From the NCBI RefSeq assembly GCF_003966695.1, contig NZ_AP018828.1, forward strand, positions 271,001-335,000: 64,000 bases of DNA, written 5' to 3'. This document shows positions 41,818 to 51,127 of the stretch, piece after piece. Source of the DNA: Asticcacaulis excentricus. GTDB taxonomy: Bacteria > Pseudomonadota > Alphaproteobacteria > Caulobacterales > Caulobacteraceae. The position numbers and the translations under genes are program-made. The number at the start of each line of letters is the position of its first letter. Position 1 is the first letter of the stretch. Below the pieces are notes generated by a model that saw only the letters and a program-made list of their open reading frames with translations, did not search any database and had not been told where the DNA came from.

Positions 41818-42456
41818 ATGTTCGGTAGCAAAACCCGCCTGATTTCCCGTGAAGACGCCCTGCCGGGCCGTGCCGAGGCCCTGCCCACCGACTCGACTCA
41901 CGCCGTACTGGGTACGCCGCTGAAAGGCCCATTCCCTGAAGGCACCGAAACGGTGGTGTTCGCCATGGGCTGTTTCTGGGGCGTCGAGCGCCTGTTCTGG
42001 CAGCAGGCGGGCGTCTATACGACGGCGGCCGGCTATATCGGTGGCTATACGCCCAACCCGACCTATCGTGAGGTGTGCACCGGTCAGACGGGTCACACCG
42101 AAGGCGTTCTGGTCGTTTATGATCCGGCTAAACTCAGCTTTGAGGCGCTTTTAAAGCTGTTCTGGGAGCGTCATGACCCGACGCAGGGGATGCGTCAGGG
42201 CAATGATGTCGGCACGCAATACCGTTCGGCCATCTTCACCACCACCGAGGCGCAGTACGAGGCGGCGCTGAAGTCGCGCGATGCGTTTGAGGCGGCGTTG
42301 TCGGCCAAGGGCCTTGGGCCGATCACCAGCGAGATTTTCGGCCCGGACAACGAGCAGCCCTTCTATTATGCCGAAGACTACCATCAGGGCTATTTGGAAA
42401 AGAACCCGGAAGGTTATTGCGGTCTTAAGGGCACGGGCGTCACCTGCGCCATTTAA
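41818..42456 (+). CDS. msrA: Peptide methionine-S-sulfoxide reductase A
   Basis: 212 residues. It reduces methionine-S-sulfoxide in proteins. The catalytic Cys is in [18 protein letters not shown] (GCFWG motif), followed by [40 protein letters not shown] and [19 protein letters not shown] with resolving Cys near the C-terminus ([11 protein letters not shown]). A 40-residue N-terminal extension without signal peptide is usual in Alphaproteobacteria. The ATG follows CAGGAG. First chromosomal gene after the island, on the strand opposite to the tRNA. Confidence 0.95.
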   Translation: MFGSKTRLISREDALPGRAEALPTDSTHAVLGTPLKGPFPEGTETVVFAMGCFWGVERLFWQQAGVYTTAAGYIGGYTPNPTYREVCTGQTGHTEGVLVVYDPAKLSFEALLKLFWERHDPTQGMRQGNDVGTQYRSAIFTTTEAQYEAALKSRDAFEAALSAKGLGPITSEIFGPDNEQPFYYAEDYHQGYLEKNPEGYCGLKGTGVTCAI

Positions 42457-42545
42457 GAGCCCCTCGCCGGGCGGTGGCTCCGCCACCTTGGCCGCCGCCG
42501 CAATGGCGGCTTGAGCGGAATGATTCCCTCAGCAATCATTCCGCT

Positions 42546-43388
42546 CTACTGTGTGGGCTTTATATCACGCAGGATCGCGGGGATCTGTTCGCTCAGGTCT
42601 TCGGCGATCAGGCCCGGCCCGAAGCGGCGCGCCGCCTCCGAATGCAGCCAGACCCCGGCGCAGGCGGCCTCAAAGGCTCTCATCTTCTGGGCCATCAGAC
42701 CGCAAACCAGCCCGCCCAGAACGTCACCTGAGCCTGCGGTGGCCAGCCACGGTGGCGCGTGGCGATTGACCACCAGCCTGCCGTCAGGGTGGGCGATCAC
42801 GGTGTCTGCGCCTTTCAACAAGACCACAGCCCCGGAGGCGGCGGCCGCATCGGCGGCGGCGCGCGCCCGTTCTTCGGCGCGGCCAAAGACGCGCGCAAAC
42901 TCGCCTTCGTGCGGGGTGAGGACGCAGGGGCCGCTGATGGCGGCAAACAGGGTCTTCGGGTCGTCTTTGAACACGGTCAGGGCGTCGGCATCGAGCACGC
43001 AGGGCTTTTGCGCCCTGAGCGCCGTCATAACGCAATCGCGCGTGCGCTCATTCAGCCCGGCGGCGGGCCCCAGCAATACGGCGGTAACCCGCGGATCGCC
43101 GATGAGCCCGCCAAATTCGGCGACATCGCGCACGGGCTTGGTCATAACGGCCTCAAACGCCGTCGCATAGACGATCAGGGCCGACGGGTCGCAGGCCACG
43201 GATACCAGCCCGGCCCCGGCGCGCAAGGCCGCCCGCGCCGCCAGTCGCGCCGCCCCGGTCGAATGAAGCGGGCCACCCAACACAACGGCGTGACCGCGGT
43301 CGTACTTGTTGCCTGCCACATCGGGCGAGGGGAAGTGGGCGAACCAGTGTTCCGGACGGTTATCGGCGGGGGTGGGCAGGGTGCTCAT
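42546..43388 (-). CDS. nnrD: ADP-dependent NAD(P)H-hydrate dehydratase
   Basis: 280 residues, a ribokinase-like carbohydrate kinase fold. It repairs hydrated NADH/NADPH using ADP or ATP. Motifs: GNKYDRGHAVVLGGPLHSTG, LDADALTVF, VLTPHEGEFARVFG and PPWLATAGSGDVLGGLVCGL with the catalytic Asp in GSGD. Only the dehydratase half is present; the NnrE epimerase domain often fused to it is absent, so a separate nnrE is expected elsewhere. It is convergent with msrA, 89 bases away. Confidence 0.9.
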   Translation of the reverse strand: MSTLPTPADNRPEHWFAHFPSPDVAGNKYDRGHAVVLGGPLHSTGAARLAARAALRAGAGLVSVACDPSALIVYATAFEAVMTKPVRDVAEFGGLIGDPRVTAVLLGPAAGLNERTRDCVMTALRAQKPCVLDADALTVFKDDPKTLFAAISGPCVLTPHEGEFARVFGRAEERARAAADAAAASGAVVLLKGADTVIAHPDGRLVVNRHAPPWLATAGSGDVLGGLVCGLMAQKMRAFEAACAGVWLHSEAARRFGPGLIAEDLSEQIPAILRDIKPTQ

Positions 43389-43979
43389 GACAGGCTCGGC
43401 GCGCTATGTTCACAGACCGCACCCCTATACCATGCGCGCATCCTTTTCGGGAGCCGGATCAAAGGCCTGCGGCATCCGGAACTCTACCGCCTGAAAGGTG
43501 TGTCAAACACGCACAGATGCGCATTTTCGATCATCATATCCCCAAAACATGTGATACCGCCCCCTAAAATGAGGGGGTAGGGTGTGACAAGTTGCTGTTC
43601 AAAGCGATGTGCGGAAAAGTGTGAGCGGTTTTCCGCAAAAACATCGCGACAAAACAAAAATTTAGAGCGAAATGGCGTTTCCACCTAAAGTCATTTCGCT
43701 GTAGTGTCGATGTTTGGCTCCGGGAGCTGGGGGTTGCCGGGGGGAAGCGAAACGTCGCAAATGCCGGAACGGACGCATGGCGCATCGCCAGAGTTGTCCC
43801 CCTTTGGTGCTGCCGCTTCCTTGTCCCAGGATCGGCCCCCCACGTCCAGACGTCCGTTCCGGCCCTTTCATAACATTACAGAGAGTTCATCTTGACCCCG
43901 TTGCGGCCTGTGCTGAGCGGGTTTAGGGTCGTTGCCTGCGCAACCTTGTGCGCCGCGTGCCTTTTCCGGAGATGCCCCC
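43389..43979. other. 591-base intergenic region holding a palindromic repeat
   Basis: This region between nnrD and the first DUF885 gene carries no convincing reading frame. It contains the palindromic repeat at 43604-43700. Promoters for both divergent flanking genes should lie here. The stretch 43720-43900 is GC-rich and looks like degraded coding sequence, but I could not identify it. Confidence 0.5.
43604..43700. repeat. Palindromic interspersed repeat, long copy
   Basis: The first 44 bases form GCGATGT-GCGGAAAA...TTTTCCGC-AAAA-ACATCGC around GTGTGAGCGG. After a GACAAAACAAAAATTT spacer comes a second palindrome AGCGAAATG...CATTTCGCT (43666-43700). The same 44-base arrangement is at 59568-59611. 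Elements with this AAAAGTGTGA-x-CGGTTTT core are, as I recall, frequent in alphaproteobacterial genomes. Confidence 0.75.
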
Positions 43980-45782
43980 ATGCTTGATCGTCGTTCGCTT
44001 TTGTCCGGGGCCTCGGCCCTTGCCGCTGTGGGTCTGTCGGCCGGTAGCGCCCTGGCGCAGACGGCATCGGCGAAGCTGAACGCGACGTTTGACGCCATCT
44101 TCAATGAGATGGTCGATCATTCGCCCACGGGGGCCACCTCTCTGGGCCTCGATACGGGGGCGCGCGCCGCCCTGAAAGCCAAACTCGATCCCGCCACGCC
44201 GCAGGAGCGCGCCCGCTACACCGCCTTCCTCGAAAAGTCGGTCTCCGCCCTGAAGGCCATTCCGCGCGATCAGTTGTCCGGCATGGACCGCATCAATTAC
44301 GACACCGTCCTGTGGGACCTGACCCAAAGCCTGAACGGGTACAAGGCCTTCGCCTTCGGCTCGCCGGGCTCATCGCCCTACGTCATCACGCAGTTGACGG
44401 GCTCCTATATCTCGATCCCGGACTTCCTCGACAGCCAGCACACGATCGAGACCAAGGCCGATGCCGACGCCTATCTGTCGCGCCTCAAGGCCTATGCGGT
44501 GCTGCTCGATGAGGAAACCGCCAAGATGCAGGCCGACGTGGCCAAGGGCGTCATTGCGCCGGACTTCGCCCTGCAAAAGGCCATCACCCAGCTCAAGACG
44601 CAGCGCGACACCAAGGCCGCCGACAGCGTGCTGGTGCAATCCATCGTCCGCCGCACGAAGGAAAAGACCATTGCCGGTGACTGGGGCGCGCAGGCGACCC
44701 AAATTTATGAAACCGCCGTTGTCCCGGCCCTCAGCCGTCAGATCGCCGCCGTCGAAGCCGTCCTGCCCAAGGCGACGCACGATGCGGGCGTGTGGCATAT
44801 TCCGCAGGGCGAGGCCTATTACATCTATGGCGCGCGCGGCGGCACCTCGACCGACCTGACGCCGGACGCCATCCACCAGATCGGCCTCGATAAGGTCAAG
44901 GACCTCAATGCCGAGCTGGAAAAGGTGATGACGAAACTCGGCATGACCACGGGCACGACGGGCGAACGCCTCAAAGCCATGGCGAAGGATCCGAAGTTTG
45001 TCTATCCCAACACCGATGCGGGCAAGGACAAGCTGCTGGCCGATCTCAATAAACAGGTCGAGGTGGTGCAGGCCAAGCTGCCGGCCTATTTCGGCGTGCT
45101 GCCCAAGACGAAAGTGACGATCAAGCGCATCCCGCCGGCGACCGAACTGGGCGCGCCGGGCGGCTATTATCAGCCGGCGTCGCTCGATGGCTCGCGGCCG
45201 GGGGCCTATTACATCAATCTGCGCGACACGGCCGAGGTGCCGAGCTGGACCCTGCCGACCCTGACCTATCACGAGGCCATTCCGGGCCACCACATGCAGA
45301 TTTCGATCCAGCAGGAAAACAAGAACCTGCCGATGCTGCGGCAAATTTCCGGTTTCAACGCCTATATCGAAGGCTGGGCCCTCTATTCGGAAGAGGTGGC
45401 GGCCAAGGATATGGGCATGTATGCCGAAGACCCCTATGGCTATATCGGCTATCTGCACGACGCCCTGTTCCGCGCCTGCCGTCTGGTCGTCGATACGGGG
45501 ATGCACCACAAGCGCTGGAGCCGCGAGCAGGCCATGGCCTTCATGGATGCCAATCTGGGCGATCCGAACGAGACCGAGATCGAACGCTACTGCGTGTGGC
45601 CGGGGCAGGCGCTGGGGTACATGATCGGCAAGATCAAGTGGCTGGAGCTGCGGGCCAAGTATCAGACAAAGCTGGGCGCGAAGTTCGATATCAAGGCTTT
45701 CCACGATACCGGCCTGACGGCGGGCGCGGTGCCGCTGGCGGTGCTGGAAACCGTCTATGCCGAATGGGCCGCGAAGCTGTAA
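43980..45782 (+). CDS. DUF885 family secreted metallopeptidase, copy 1
   Basis: 600 residues. The N-terminus MLDRRSLLSGASALAAVGLS, ending at ALAQ near 27, is a signal peptide with a twin-arginine-like RRSLL. The body matches DUF885 with the putative zinc motif TYHEAIPGHHMQISI and the downstream EGWALYSEEVAAKDMGMY and RLVVDTGMHHKRWSREQA. DUF885 proteins are predicted zinc peptidases/carboxypeptidases; substrates are unknown. The ATG at 43980 has GGAG upstream. A close paralogue follows 17 bases later, so they form one operon from tandem duplication. Confidence 0.85.
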   Translation: MLDRRSLLSGASALAAVGLSAGSALAQTASAKLNATFDAIFNEMVDHSPTGATSLGLDTGARAALKAKLDPATPQERARYTAFLEKSVSALKAIPRDQLSGMDRINYDTVLWDLTQSLNGYKAFAFGSPGSSPYVITQLTGSYISIPDFLDSQHTIETKADADAYLSRLKAYAVLLDEETAKMQADVAKGVIAPDFALQKAITQLKTQRDTKAADSVLVQSIVRRTKEKTIAGDWGAQATQIYETAVVPALSRQIAAVEAVLPKATHDAGVWHIPQGEAYYIYGARGGTSTDLTPDAIHQIGLDKVKDLNAELEKVMTKLGMTTGTTGERLKAMAKDPKFVYPNTDAGKDKLLADLNKQVEVVQAKLPAYFGVLPKTKVTIKRIPPATELGAPGGYYQPASLDGSRPGAYYINLRDTAEVPSWTLPTLTYHEAIPGHHMQISIQQENKNLPMLRQISGFNAYIEGWALYSEEVAAKDMGMYAEDPYGYIGYLHDALFRACRLVVDTGMHHKRWSREQAMAFMDANLGDPNETEIERYCVWPGQALGYMIGKIKWLELRAKYQTKLGAKFDIKAFHDTGLTAGAVPLAVLETVYAEWAAKL

Positions 45783-45799
45783 TCAAGAGGAAAAGCTCC

Positions 45800-47620
45800 A
45801 TGCTCAATCGACGCGCTCTGCTTGTGACCGGTGCCGCGGCGGCGACCTTTGCCGCCACGGGGACCCATGCCGCCAGCGACCCGGCGACCGCCAAAACGCT
45901 GAACGCCCTGTTCGACGCCATCTTTGACGAGAATGTCGATCAGTCGCCGAATCTGGCCACCTCGCTGGGCCTCGACAAGGACGCGCGCGCGGGCCTCAAG
46001 TCCAAACTCAACGACGCCTCCGAAGCCGAGGCCCTCCGGGGCATTGCGCGCGCCGAAAAGAACCTGGCGGCGCTGAAAGCCATTCCGCGCGACAAGCTGA
46101 GCGGCATGGATCGCATCAATTACGATACGGTGCTGTGGGGCTATGAGAGCCGCAAGTCGGGCTATGACCGCTTTAAATTCGGCAACTGGGGCGGGGCTAA
46201 CCCCTACATCCTGTCGCAACTGAATGGGTCCTATCAGTCCACGCCGGACTTCCTCGCCAATCAGCATACGATCGAAACCAAGGCCGATGCCGAGGCCTAT
46301 CTGGCGCGTCTGGAGGCCTTCGCCGTCCTGATTGGGCAAGAAACCGAGCGCTTCAAAGGCGATGTCGCCAAGGGCGTCGTGCCGCCGGATTTCGTCATCG
46401 ACAAGGCTCTGACGCAGTTGCAGGGGCTGGCGGCCATCAAGGGCGCCGACAGTTCGATGACCAAAGCGTTGACCACCAAGACCGCGGACAAGGGCCTTGC
46501 CGGGGATTGGGCCGCTGAGGCCGCCCGACGCATCGACGGGCCGGTCGCTGCGGCGCTTAACGCCCAGATCGACGCGCTCAAGGCCGTGCGCCCAAAGGCC
46601 ACGCACGACGCCGGTGTGTGGAAGCTGAAGGACGGGGATGCCTATTACGCCTTCGCGGCGGGGTCGTCGTCGGGCACCACCACGAAGATGACGCCCGACG
46701 AAATCCACAAGATTGGTCTGGATATGGTCAGGGAACTGTCGGCCGAAGCCGATGCGAAGTTTAAGGCGCTGGGCCTGACGCAGGGCACGGTGGGCGAGCG
46801 CATGGCCGCCATCGCCAAAGACCCCAAATACGTCTATGACAATACGGACGCTGCCAAGGAAAAGCTGCTGGCCGATCTGAACGTGCAGATTCGCGCCATT
46901 GAAGCCAAATTGCCCGACTGGTTCGGCGTCCTGCCCAAGACGCCGGTGGTGGTGCGTCGCGTGCCCAAGGAAATCGAAGCCGGTGCGCCGGGCGGCTATT
47001 ATCAGCGCCCGACGCTCGATGGTTCGCGGCCGGGGGCTTACTATATCAATCTGCGTGATACCGCCGAATGGCCGTCGTGGTCGCTGCCGACCCTGACCTA
47101 TCACGAGGCGATTCCGGGCCACCACCTGCAAATCGCCATCCAGATGGAGACGCAAGGTCTGCCGCGCCTGCGCAAGGTCGGCGGCTTCTCGGCCTTCTCC
47201 GAGGGCTGGGCGCTCTATTCGGAGCTGCTGGCGGCCGAAATGGGCATGTATGCGGCCGATCCGCTGGGCTATATCGGCTATCTGCAATCGGCCCTGTTCC
47301 GCGCCATCCGTCTGGTGGTCGATACGGGGATGCACGCCAAGCGCTGGTCGCGCGAAGAGGCCATCCGCTACTTCGTCGCTACCAATGGCGATCAGGAATC
47401 GTCCGCCACCACCGAAATCGAACGCTACTGCGTGTGGCCGGGTCAGGCGCTGAGCTACATGACGGGCAAGATCCAGTGGGTGCGGCTGCGCGACCGTATG
47501 AAGGCGCAACTGGGGCCGAAGTTCGATATCAAGGCCTTCCATGATCGGGGCCTGACGGCGGGGCCGGTGCCGCTGGCGGTACTGGAAACCGTCTATACGG
47601 AGTGGGCGCGCGGTCTTTGA
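45800..47620 (+). CDS. DUF885 family secreted metallopeptidase, copy 2
   Basis: 606 residues. The signal peptide is MLNRRALLVTGAAAATFAAT, ending near THAA. It is closely similar to the preceding protein throughout: FDAIFDENVDQSPNLATSLG, SGMDRINYDTVLWG, GAPGGYYQRPTLDGSRPGAY, the motif TYHEAIPGHHLQIAI, then EGWALYSELLAAEMGMYAAD and DTGMHAKRWSREEA. The copies differ most in the central region (about 200-300) and near the end, where this one has a NGDQESSATTE insertion. AGAGGAAA stands upstream of the ATG. Probable periplasmic zinc peptidase with a substrate range different from copy 1. Confidence 0.85.
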   Translation: MLNRRALLVTGAAAATFAATGTHAASDPATAKTLNALFDAIFDENVDQSPNLATSLGLDKDARAGLKSKLNDASEAEALRGIARAEKNLAALKAIPRDKLSGMDRINYDTVLWGYESRKSGYDRFKFGNWGGANPYILSQLNGSYQSTPDFLANQHTIETKADAEAYLARLEAFAVLIGQETERFKGDVAKGVVPPDFVIDKALTQLQGLAAIKGADSSMTKALTTKTADKGLAGDWAAEAARRIDGPVAAALNAQIDALKAVRPKATHDAGVWKLKDGDAYYAFAAGSSSGTTTKMTPDEIHKIGLDMVRELSAEADAKFKALGLTQGTVGERMAAIAKDPKYVYDNTDAAKEKLLADLNVQIRAIEAKLPDWFGVLPKTPVVVRRVPKEIEAGAPGGYYQRPTLDGSRPGAYYINLRDTAEWPSWSLPTLTYHEAIPGHHLQIAIQMETQGLPRLRKVGGFSAFSEGWALYSELLAAEMGMYAADPLGYIGYLQSALFRAIRLVVDTGMHAKRWSREEAIRYFVATNGDQESSATTEIERYCVWPGQALSYMTGKIQWVRLRDRMKAQLGPKFDIKAFHDRGLTAGPVPLAVLETVYTEWARGL

Positions 47621-47697
47621 TCGCCGCCCGGTGGACGCCCGTCGCTGAGTGTGTTACCCGATTAAAAAAACCAAATATAACTATTCGGGAGGACGCT

Positions 47698-49233
47698 ATG
47701 AAACGCAACACCTTCGTCGGTGCCTTTGGGGCTTTGGTCCTGACGCTGATGGCCTGCGGGCCGGACATGGCTAAGGCCGAGATGTCACCTCAGGCGCAGG
47801 TCGCCGCCATGAAGCGCGGCGTCAATGTGCTGGGCTACGACCCCCTGTGGAAGGACCCGGCCAAGGCGCGCTTTCAGCCGCGGCTGATGTCGGTGATCCG
47901 TGAAGGCGGCTTCAACACGGTGCGTGTCAACCTCCATGCGTTTCAGCACATGGACAAGGATAACCGCCTGTCACCCTTCTATTTTTCCACCCTCGACACC
48001 ATGGTGGATGCGGCGAACAAGGCCGGTCTGCACGTCATTCTGGACCTGCACAACTTCAATGAGTGCGCCGAGGACGTGAAGGCCTGCCGACCTAAGATCA
48101 TGGCCTTTTGGACGCAGATGGCCGAGCATTACAAGGATGCGCCCGACACAGTGATGTTCGAGATTTTGAACGAGCCGCACGGCCCGGTGAATGCCGTGTG
48201 GAACGACATGATCGCCGAAAATCTCAAAATTATCCGCAAGACCAATCCGCGGCGCAACGTCATTGTCGGCCCGACCTCGTGGAACAATCTCAATGATCTG
48301 GAAGGGCTGCGCCTGCCCGCCGACGACCAGCACCTGATCGTCACCTTCCACTATTATGAGCCCTTCGTTTTTACCCACCAGGGGGCGGCGTGGACGCCGG
48401 ACTTCAAGGATGTGAAGGGCGTGGCGTGGACCAAAGCCGAAGGGCAGGCGCGCCTTGACGCCGATTTTGACAAGGTGAAGGCGTGGAGCGCCCGCACCGG
48501 TCGCCCGATCCTGCTGGGCGAATTCGGGGCCTATGACAAGGGGCCGCTCGAGAGCCGCGTGGCCTATACCGAAGCCGTGGCGCGGGCGGCGGAGGCGCGC
48601 AACTGGGCGTGGGCCTATTGGCAGTTCGATTCCGACTTTATCGTCTATGACATACCGGCGGATCGCTGGGTCAAGCCGATCCACGGCGCGCTGATCCCCG
48701 AACAGGCGGCGAAGGTCGAGGCGGCGCAAACGCCTCAGGTCGATCCCAATGACGTCATGGCCCACGTCATCAATACACCCAAACTCTCGTCGTGGAACGC
48801 CTATGGTGCCCCGCAAAACGCGACTCCAGTGCAGACGGCCGAAGGCGCGCCCATCCGTTCGGCCCTGCGCATCCCTTTGTCGGCGGCGCAGCCCAATGCC
48901 TGGGATGTCGGCGCCGTGGCCCCGATCTCCCAACCTGTAAAAAAGGGTGACAAACTTCAGGCGTGGGTGTGGGCCCGCGCGGCCACCCCGGATGCGGCGA
49001 CGCGCGTGCCTCTGAACATCCAGATCTCGCTCAACAAGGCCCCATGGACAGCACTGGTCAACACCCCGGTTCAGATTTCGTCCGAATGGGATATGTATGT
49101 GGTGCAGGCCGTGGCCGACAAGGACTATGAGGCGGGCACCCTCATGCTGAGTCTGCAACTGGGCAAGGCGGCCTATCCCATCGAACTGGGTGCGCCGGTG
49201 GTCCTGCGCAACTACGCACCGACCGCGCAGTAG
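47698..49233 (+). CDS. Glycoside hydrolase family 5 (cellulase-like) with C-terminal domain
   Basis: 511 residues. The signal region MKRNTFVGAFGALVLTLMAC may be a lipoprotein signal (Cys at 20) or be cut at AKA. The TIM-barrel (about 35-345) has GVNVLGYDPLWKDP, NTVRVNLHAFQHMD, HVILDLHNFNECAED, the acid/base Glu in VMFEILNEPHGPVNA and the nucleophile Glu in PILLGEFGAYDKG, with HYYEPFVFTHQGA between. A beta-rich C-terminal domain (about 375-510; SSWNAYGAPQNA, WAYWQFDSDF ends the barrel) may bind carbohydrate. Probable endo-beta-glucanase or mannanase. GGGAGGACG precedes the ATG. Confidence 0.9.
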   Translation: MKRNTFVGAFGALVLTLMACGPDMAKAEMSPQAQVAAMKRGVNVLGYDPLWKDPAKARFQPRLMSVIREGGFNTVRVNLHAFQHMDKDNRLSPFYFSTLDTMVDAANKAGLHVILDLHNFNECAEDVKACRPKIMAFWTQMAEHYKDAPDTVMFEILNEPHGPVNAVWNDMIAENLKIIRKTNPRRNVIVGPTSWNNLNDLEGLRLPADDQHLIVTFHYYEPFVFTHQGAAWTPDFKDVKGVAWTKAEGQARLDADFDKVKAWSARTGRPILLGEFGAYDKGPLESRVAYTEAVARAAEARNWAWAYWQFDSDFIVYDIPADRWVKPIHGALIPEQAAKVEAAQTPQVDPNDVMAHVINTPKLSSWNAYGAPQNATPVQTAEGAPIRSALRIPLSAAQPNAWDVGAVAPISQPVKKGDKLQAWVWARAATPDAATRVPLNIQISLNKAPWTALVNTPVQISSEWDMYVVQAVADKDYEAGTLMLSLQLGKAAYPIELGAPVVLRNYAPTAQ

Positions 49234-49250
49234 AGGTGTGGGCGGCCCAT

Positions 49251-49375
49251 ATACCAACGGCCGAAGATGCTGACTGCATCCGGCCGTTGAAGACACGAGA
49301 CTGTCTCATATGTATCAGCGACATGAGACAGTCTCGAATGGAATACCAAGAGTCATTTTCAATGACCCTTGGTAT
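49251..49375 (-). repeat. Three-hairpin dispersed repeat, copy 2 (125 bp, inverted)
   Basis: Read on the minus strand it begins ATACCAAGGGTCATT and ends CGGCCGTTGGTAT, matching the copy at 20921-21038 almost base for base in the first and third hairpins. The middle hairpin differs in its loop (longer by 7 bases) but keeps CGAGACTGTCTC paired with GAGACAGTCTCG. It lies between the GH5 gene and the convergent membrane-protein gene, whose stop codon uses the last base of the repeat. Confidence 0.85.
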
Positions 49376-49977
49376 CATCCCGCATATTCGGCCAGAAGGC
49401 GTTCAAGTCGCGCGCCTTCTGGTCTCAGAAACCACAAGTAGCGGATCGCCTGCACGAGCGTCGAAGCCCCCAGTACGCCTCCGAACAGTAACGCCCCCTG
49501 CACGGCCTGAGTGACGGTCATCTTGTCCGTACCGACCAGTTGCCACAGGGTCACGCCTGTGACGAGGGGGAAGAGCCCCATCAGCCAGAACATCACGACG
49601 GCGCTGTGCCGGGCCGCGCGGTTTTCGTCCAGCCTGAGCTGTAGGCTCTGCGCAATAGACGCCGTCGGGTCCGCAAAGCGTCGCCTGTGCCGGTCGTGCG
49701 CGCGCATCATCAGGATCAGCGCCACCCACGGCGCGACCAGCATCAGCAGGCTCCCCCATTCGCGCGTGACGTCAAAACTGTCATGCCTAAGGGTGTCATA
49801 CCCAAAGACAAGCGTGATCGTGCCCAGTGCGGCCCCGACACACAGAAAAAAAACGGTTTGTCCCTTACGGCGACGTTCGATCCCGCTCATCAGACTCTCC
49901 AGTAAAAAGGCCCGCGCGGTACGATCCATGTCGTGGTCATGGGTGCGCCACAGGCGCTCCAGGGTTTCAATCTTCAT
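49375..49977 (-). CDS. Membrane protein of ECF sigma operon (possible anti-sigma factor)
   Basis: 200 residues. A cytoplasmic N-terminus (MKIETLERLWRTHDHDMDRT) is followed by four membrane segments: VFFLCVGAALGTITLVFGY, LLMLVAPWVALILMM, AVVMFWLMGLFPLVTGVTL and ALLFGGVLGASTLVQAIRY. The gene overlaps the end of the ECF sigma gene by 11 bases, the usual place for an anti-sigma factor, so I infer that role; no zinc-anti-sigma (ZAS) HxxxCxxC motif is visible. The start at 49977 follows from the overlap. The stop codon includes the last base of the three-hairpin repeat. Confidence 0.65.
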   Translation of the reverse strand: MKIETLERLWRTHDHDMDRTARAFLLESLMSGIERRRKGQTVFFLCVGAALGTITLVFGYDTLRHDSFDVTREWGSLLMLVAPWVALILMMRAHDRHRRRFADPTASIAQSLQLRLDENRAARHSAVVMFWLMGLFPLVTGVTLWQLVGTDKMTVTQAVQGALLFGGVLGASTLVQAIRYLWFLRPEGARLERLLAEYAG

Positions 49978-50460
49978 CGGATAGCTCCTGAACAAGCGTA
50001 GCCAGTCGCGCCCGCGCCCGGTTCAGACGCACGCCGATATGGCTTTCACTGAGGCCGTGCAGGGCGGCCATATCGGCATAGGGCGTCTGTTCCAGCCACA
50101 ACAGCATCAGCGACCGGTCGAGCGGGGAAGGGCGCGCAAGGCGTCGAATACCTGATCCAGCCGGGCATCGGACGGTTCAGGGGTGAGCGGTTGCAGGCCC
50201 TCGCGCTGTGTTTCAAACAGGCGCAACAAACGCAGGCTCTCGCGCCGTTTCCACGTCAGGGCGCGGTTATGCGCCACGCGGTAGATAAAGGTCGCCGGGA
50301 GCGACTCTCCGCGAAAGGCCGGCCACGCCTTCCACACGGCGATCAGCAGTTCCTGAAGCAGATCCGCCTGATCCGCCGACGCCGCAAAGGCGCGGCTAAG
50401 CCGCCGCAGCGCCGGCAGGTGCGGGCTTATCCACTCGCTAAAAGCCGGATCGTGCGGCAT
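49967..50460 (-). pseudogene. ECF-type RNA polymerase sigma factor with a frameshift
   Basis: Region 2 is intact in the first frame (FAASADQADLLQELLIAVWK, ATFIYRVAHNRALTWKRRES). After DALRALPRSTGR the frame stops. In another frame the sequence continues LDRSLMLLWLEQTPYADMAA, then LHGLSESHIGVRLNRARARL, a normal region 4, ending ELSDED at 49967. Adding one C to the run of four C (minus strand, near 50125-50131) restores ALPPLDRSL and a full-length sigma factor of about 164 residues. The cause is either a sequencing error in a homopolymer or a real inactivation. The downstream membrane gene overlaps its end. Confidence 0.8.
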
Positions 50461-50469
50461 TTGGACACC

Positions 50470-50631
50470 TTATCGCGTGGCCGTGGCTTCGCGCGCCTGT
50501 CGAAGGGCCTCGCGATTGTTCTGCTCGAACGCCCCGGTGTTGAGGCCGTAGACCACACCGGCGATGAGCAGAACCAGCAGGGCCGCAAGGGCCGGCAGAC
50601 GGTAACGGGCAGGTAAAAACAATCCAAGCAT
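50470..50631 (-). CDS. Small single-pass membrane protein upstream of sigma gene
   Basis: 53 residues: MLGLFLPARYRLPALAALLV, then LLIAGVVYGLNTGAFEQNNR and a charged end EALRQAREATATR. One membrane helix (about 12-30) with a periplasmic or cytoplasmic tail. It lies 9 bases before the ECF sigma start codon, so it is probably the first gene of that operon. No homologue is recognised. AGGAGATC precedes the ATG. Confidence 0.6.
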   Translation of the reverse strand: MLGLFLPARYRLPALAALLVLLIAGVVYGLNTGAFEQNNREALRQAREATATR

Positions 50632-50790
50632 CCTGATCTCCTGTGTTTGGGCTTACGAGAGGTTAGACGCCCGTGACCGCGTAAAACTTACACATCCACA
50701 AAATAAATAGGTACAGCCGATAACGGGAAGGTCACTTGCCAGCGCTAAGTCTGTGAGTCTAAATACGCGGCGACTTCGCAAGGTGAGCCG

Positions 50791-51108
50791 ATGAAACCCT
50801 TTAATGCCGATGCGCTCGAAGATCTGGTCCATGCGCGGGCGCGTCTGGCCATACTCGCCTATCTGTCCACGGCCGGGCAGGCGGACTTCACCGATCTGCG
50901 CGATCAGGTGGGCATCACCGACGGCAATTTGTCGCTGCACCTCAAAAAGCTGAATGAAGCGGGCTATGTGGCGATTCGCAAAAAGATCGTCTCCAACCGC
51001 TCGAATACGCGCATCGGCCTGACCGATGAAGGGCGCAACGCTTTTTATAACTATCTCGATCAGCTCAAGCGGATGCTCGACGCCGTTCCGGAAAAGCCTG
51101 AACTCTGA
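50791..51108 (+). CDS. Winged-helix transcriptional regulator (MarR/ArsR-like)
   Basis: 105 residues, a compact winged helix: VHARARLAILAYLSTAGQAD, then FTDLRDQVGITDGNLSLHLK as the recognition region and KLNEAGYVAIRKKIVSNRSN as the wing, ending with a helix (NYLDQLKRMLDAV). It matches the small HTH_34-type transcriptional regulators. It is divergent from the ECF sigma operon with 159 bases between. An AGGTGAG precedes the ATG. The ligand and targets are unknown; control of the divergent operon is possible. Confidence 0.82.
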   Translation: MKPFNADALEDLVHARARLAILAYLSTAGQADFTDLRDQVGITDGNLSLHLKKLNEAGYVAIRKKIVSNRSNTRIGLTDEGRNAFYNYLDQLKRMLDAVPEKPEL

Positions 51109-51127
51109 TGTTCCATTTTTTTAATGA

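Noticed and set aside
43720..43926. Small frames in the GC-rich stretch before the first DUF885 gene
   Set aside because: Compositions are Arg/Pro-rich shadows on both strands with no motif or ribosome-binding site.
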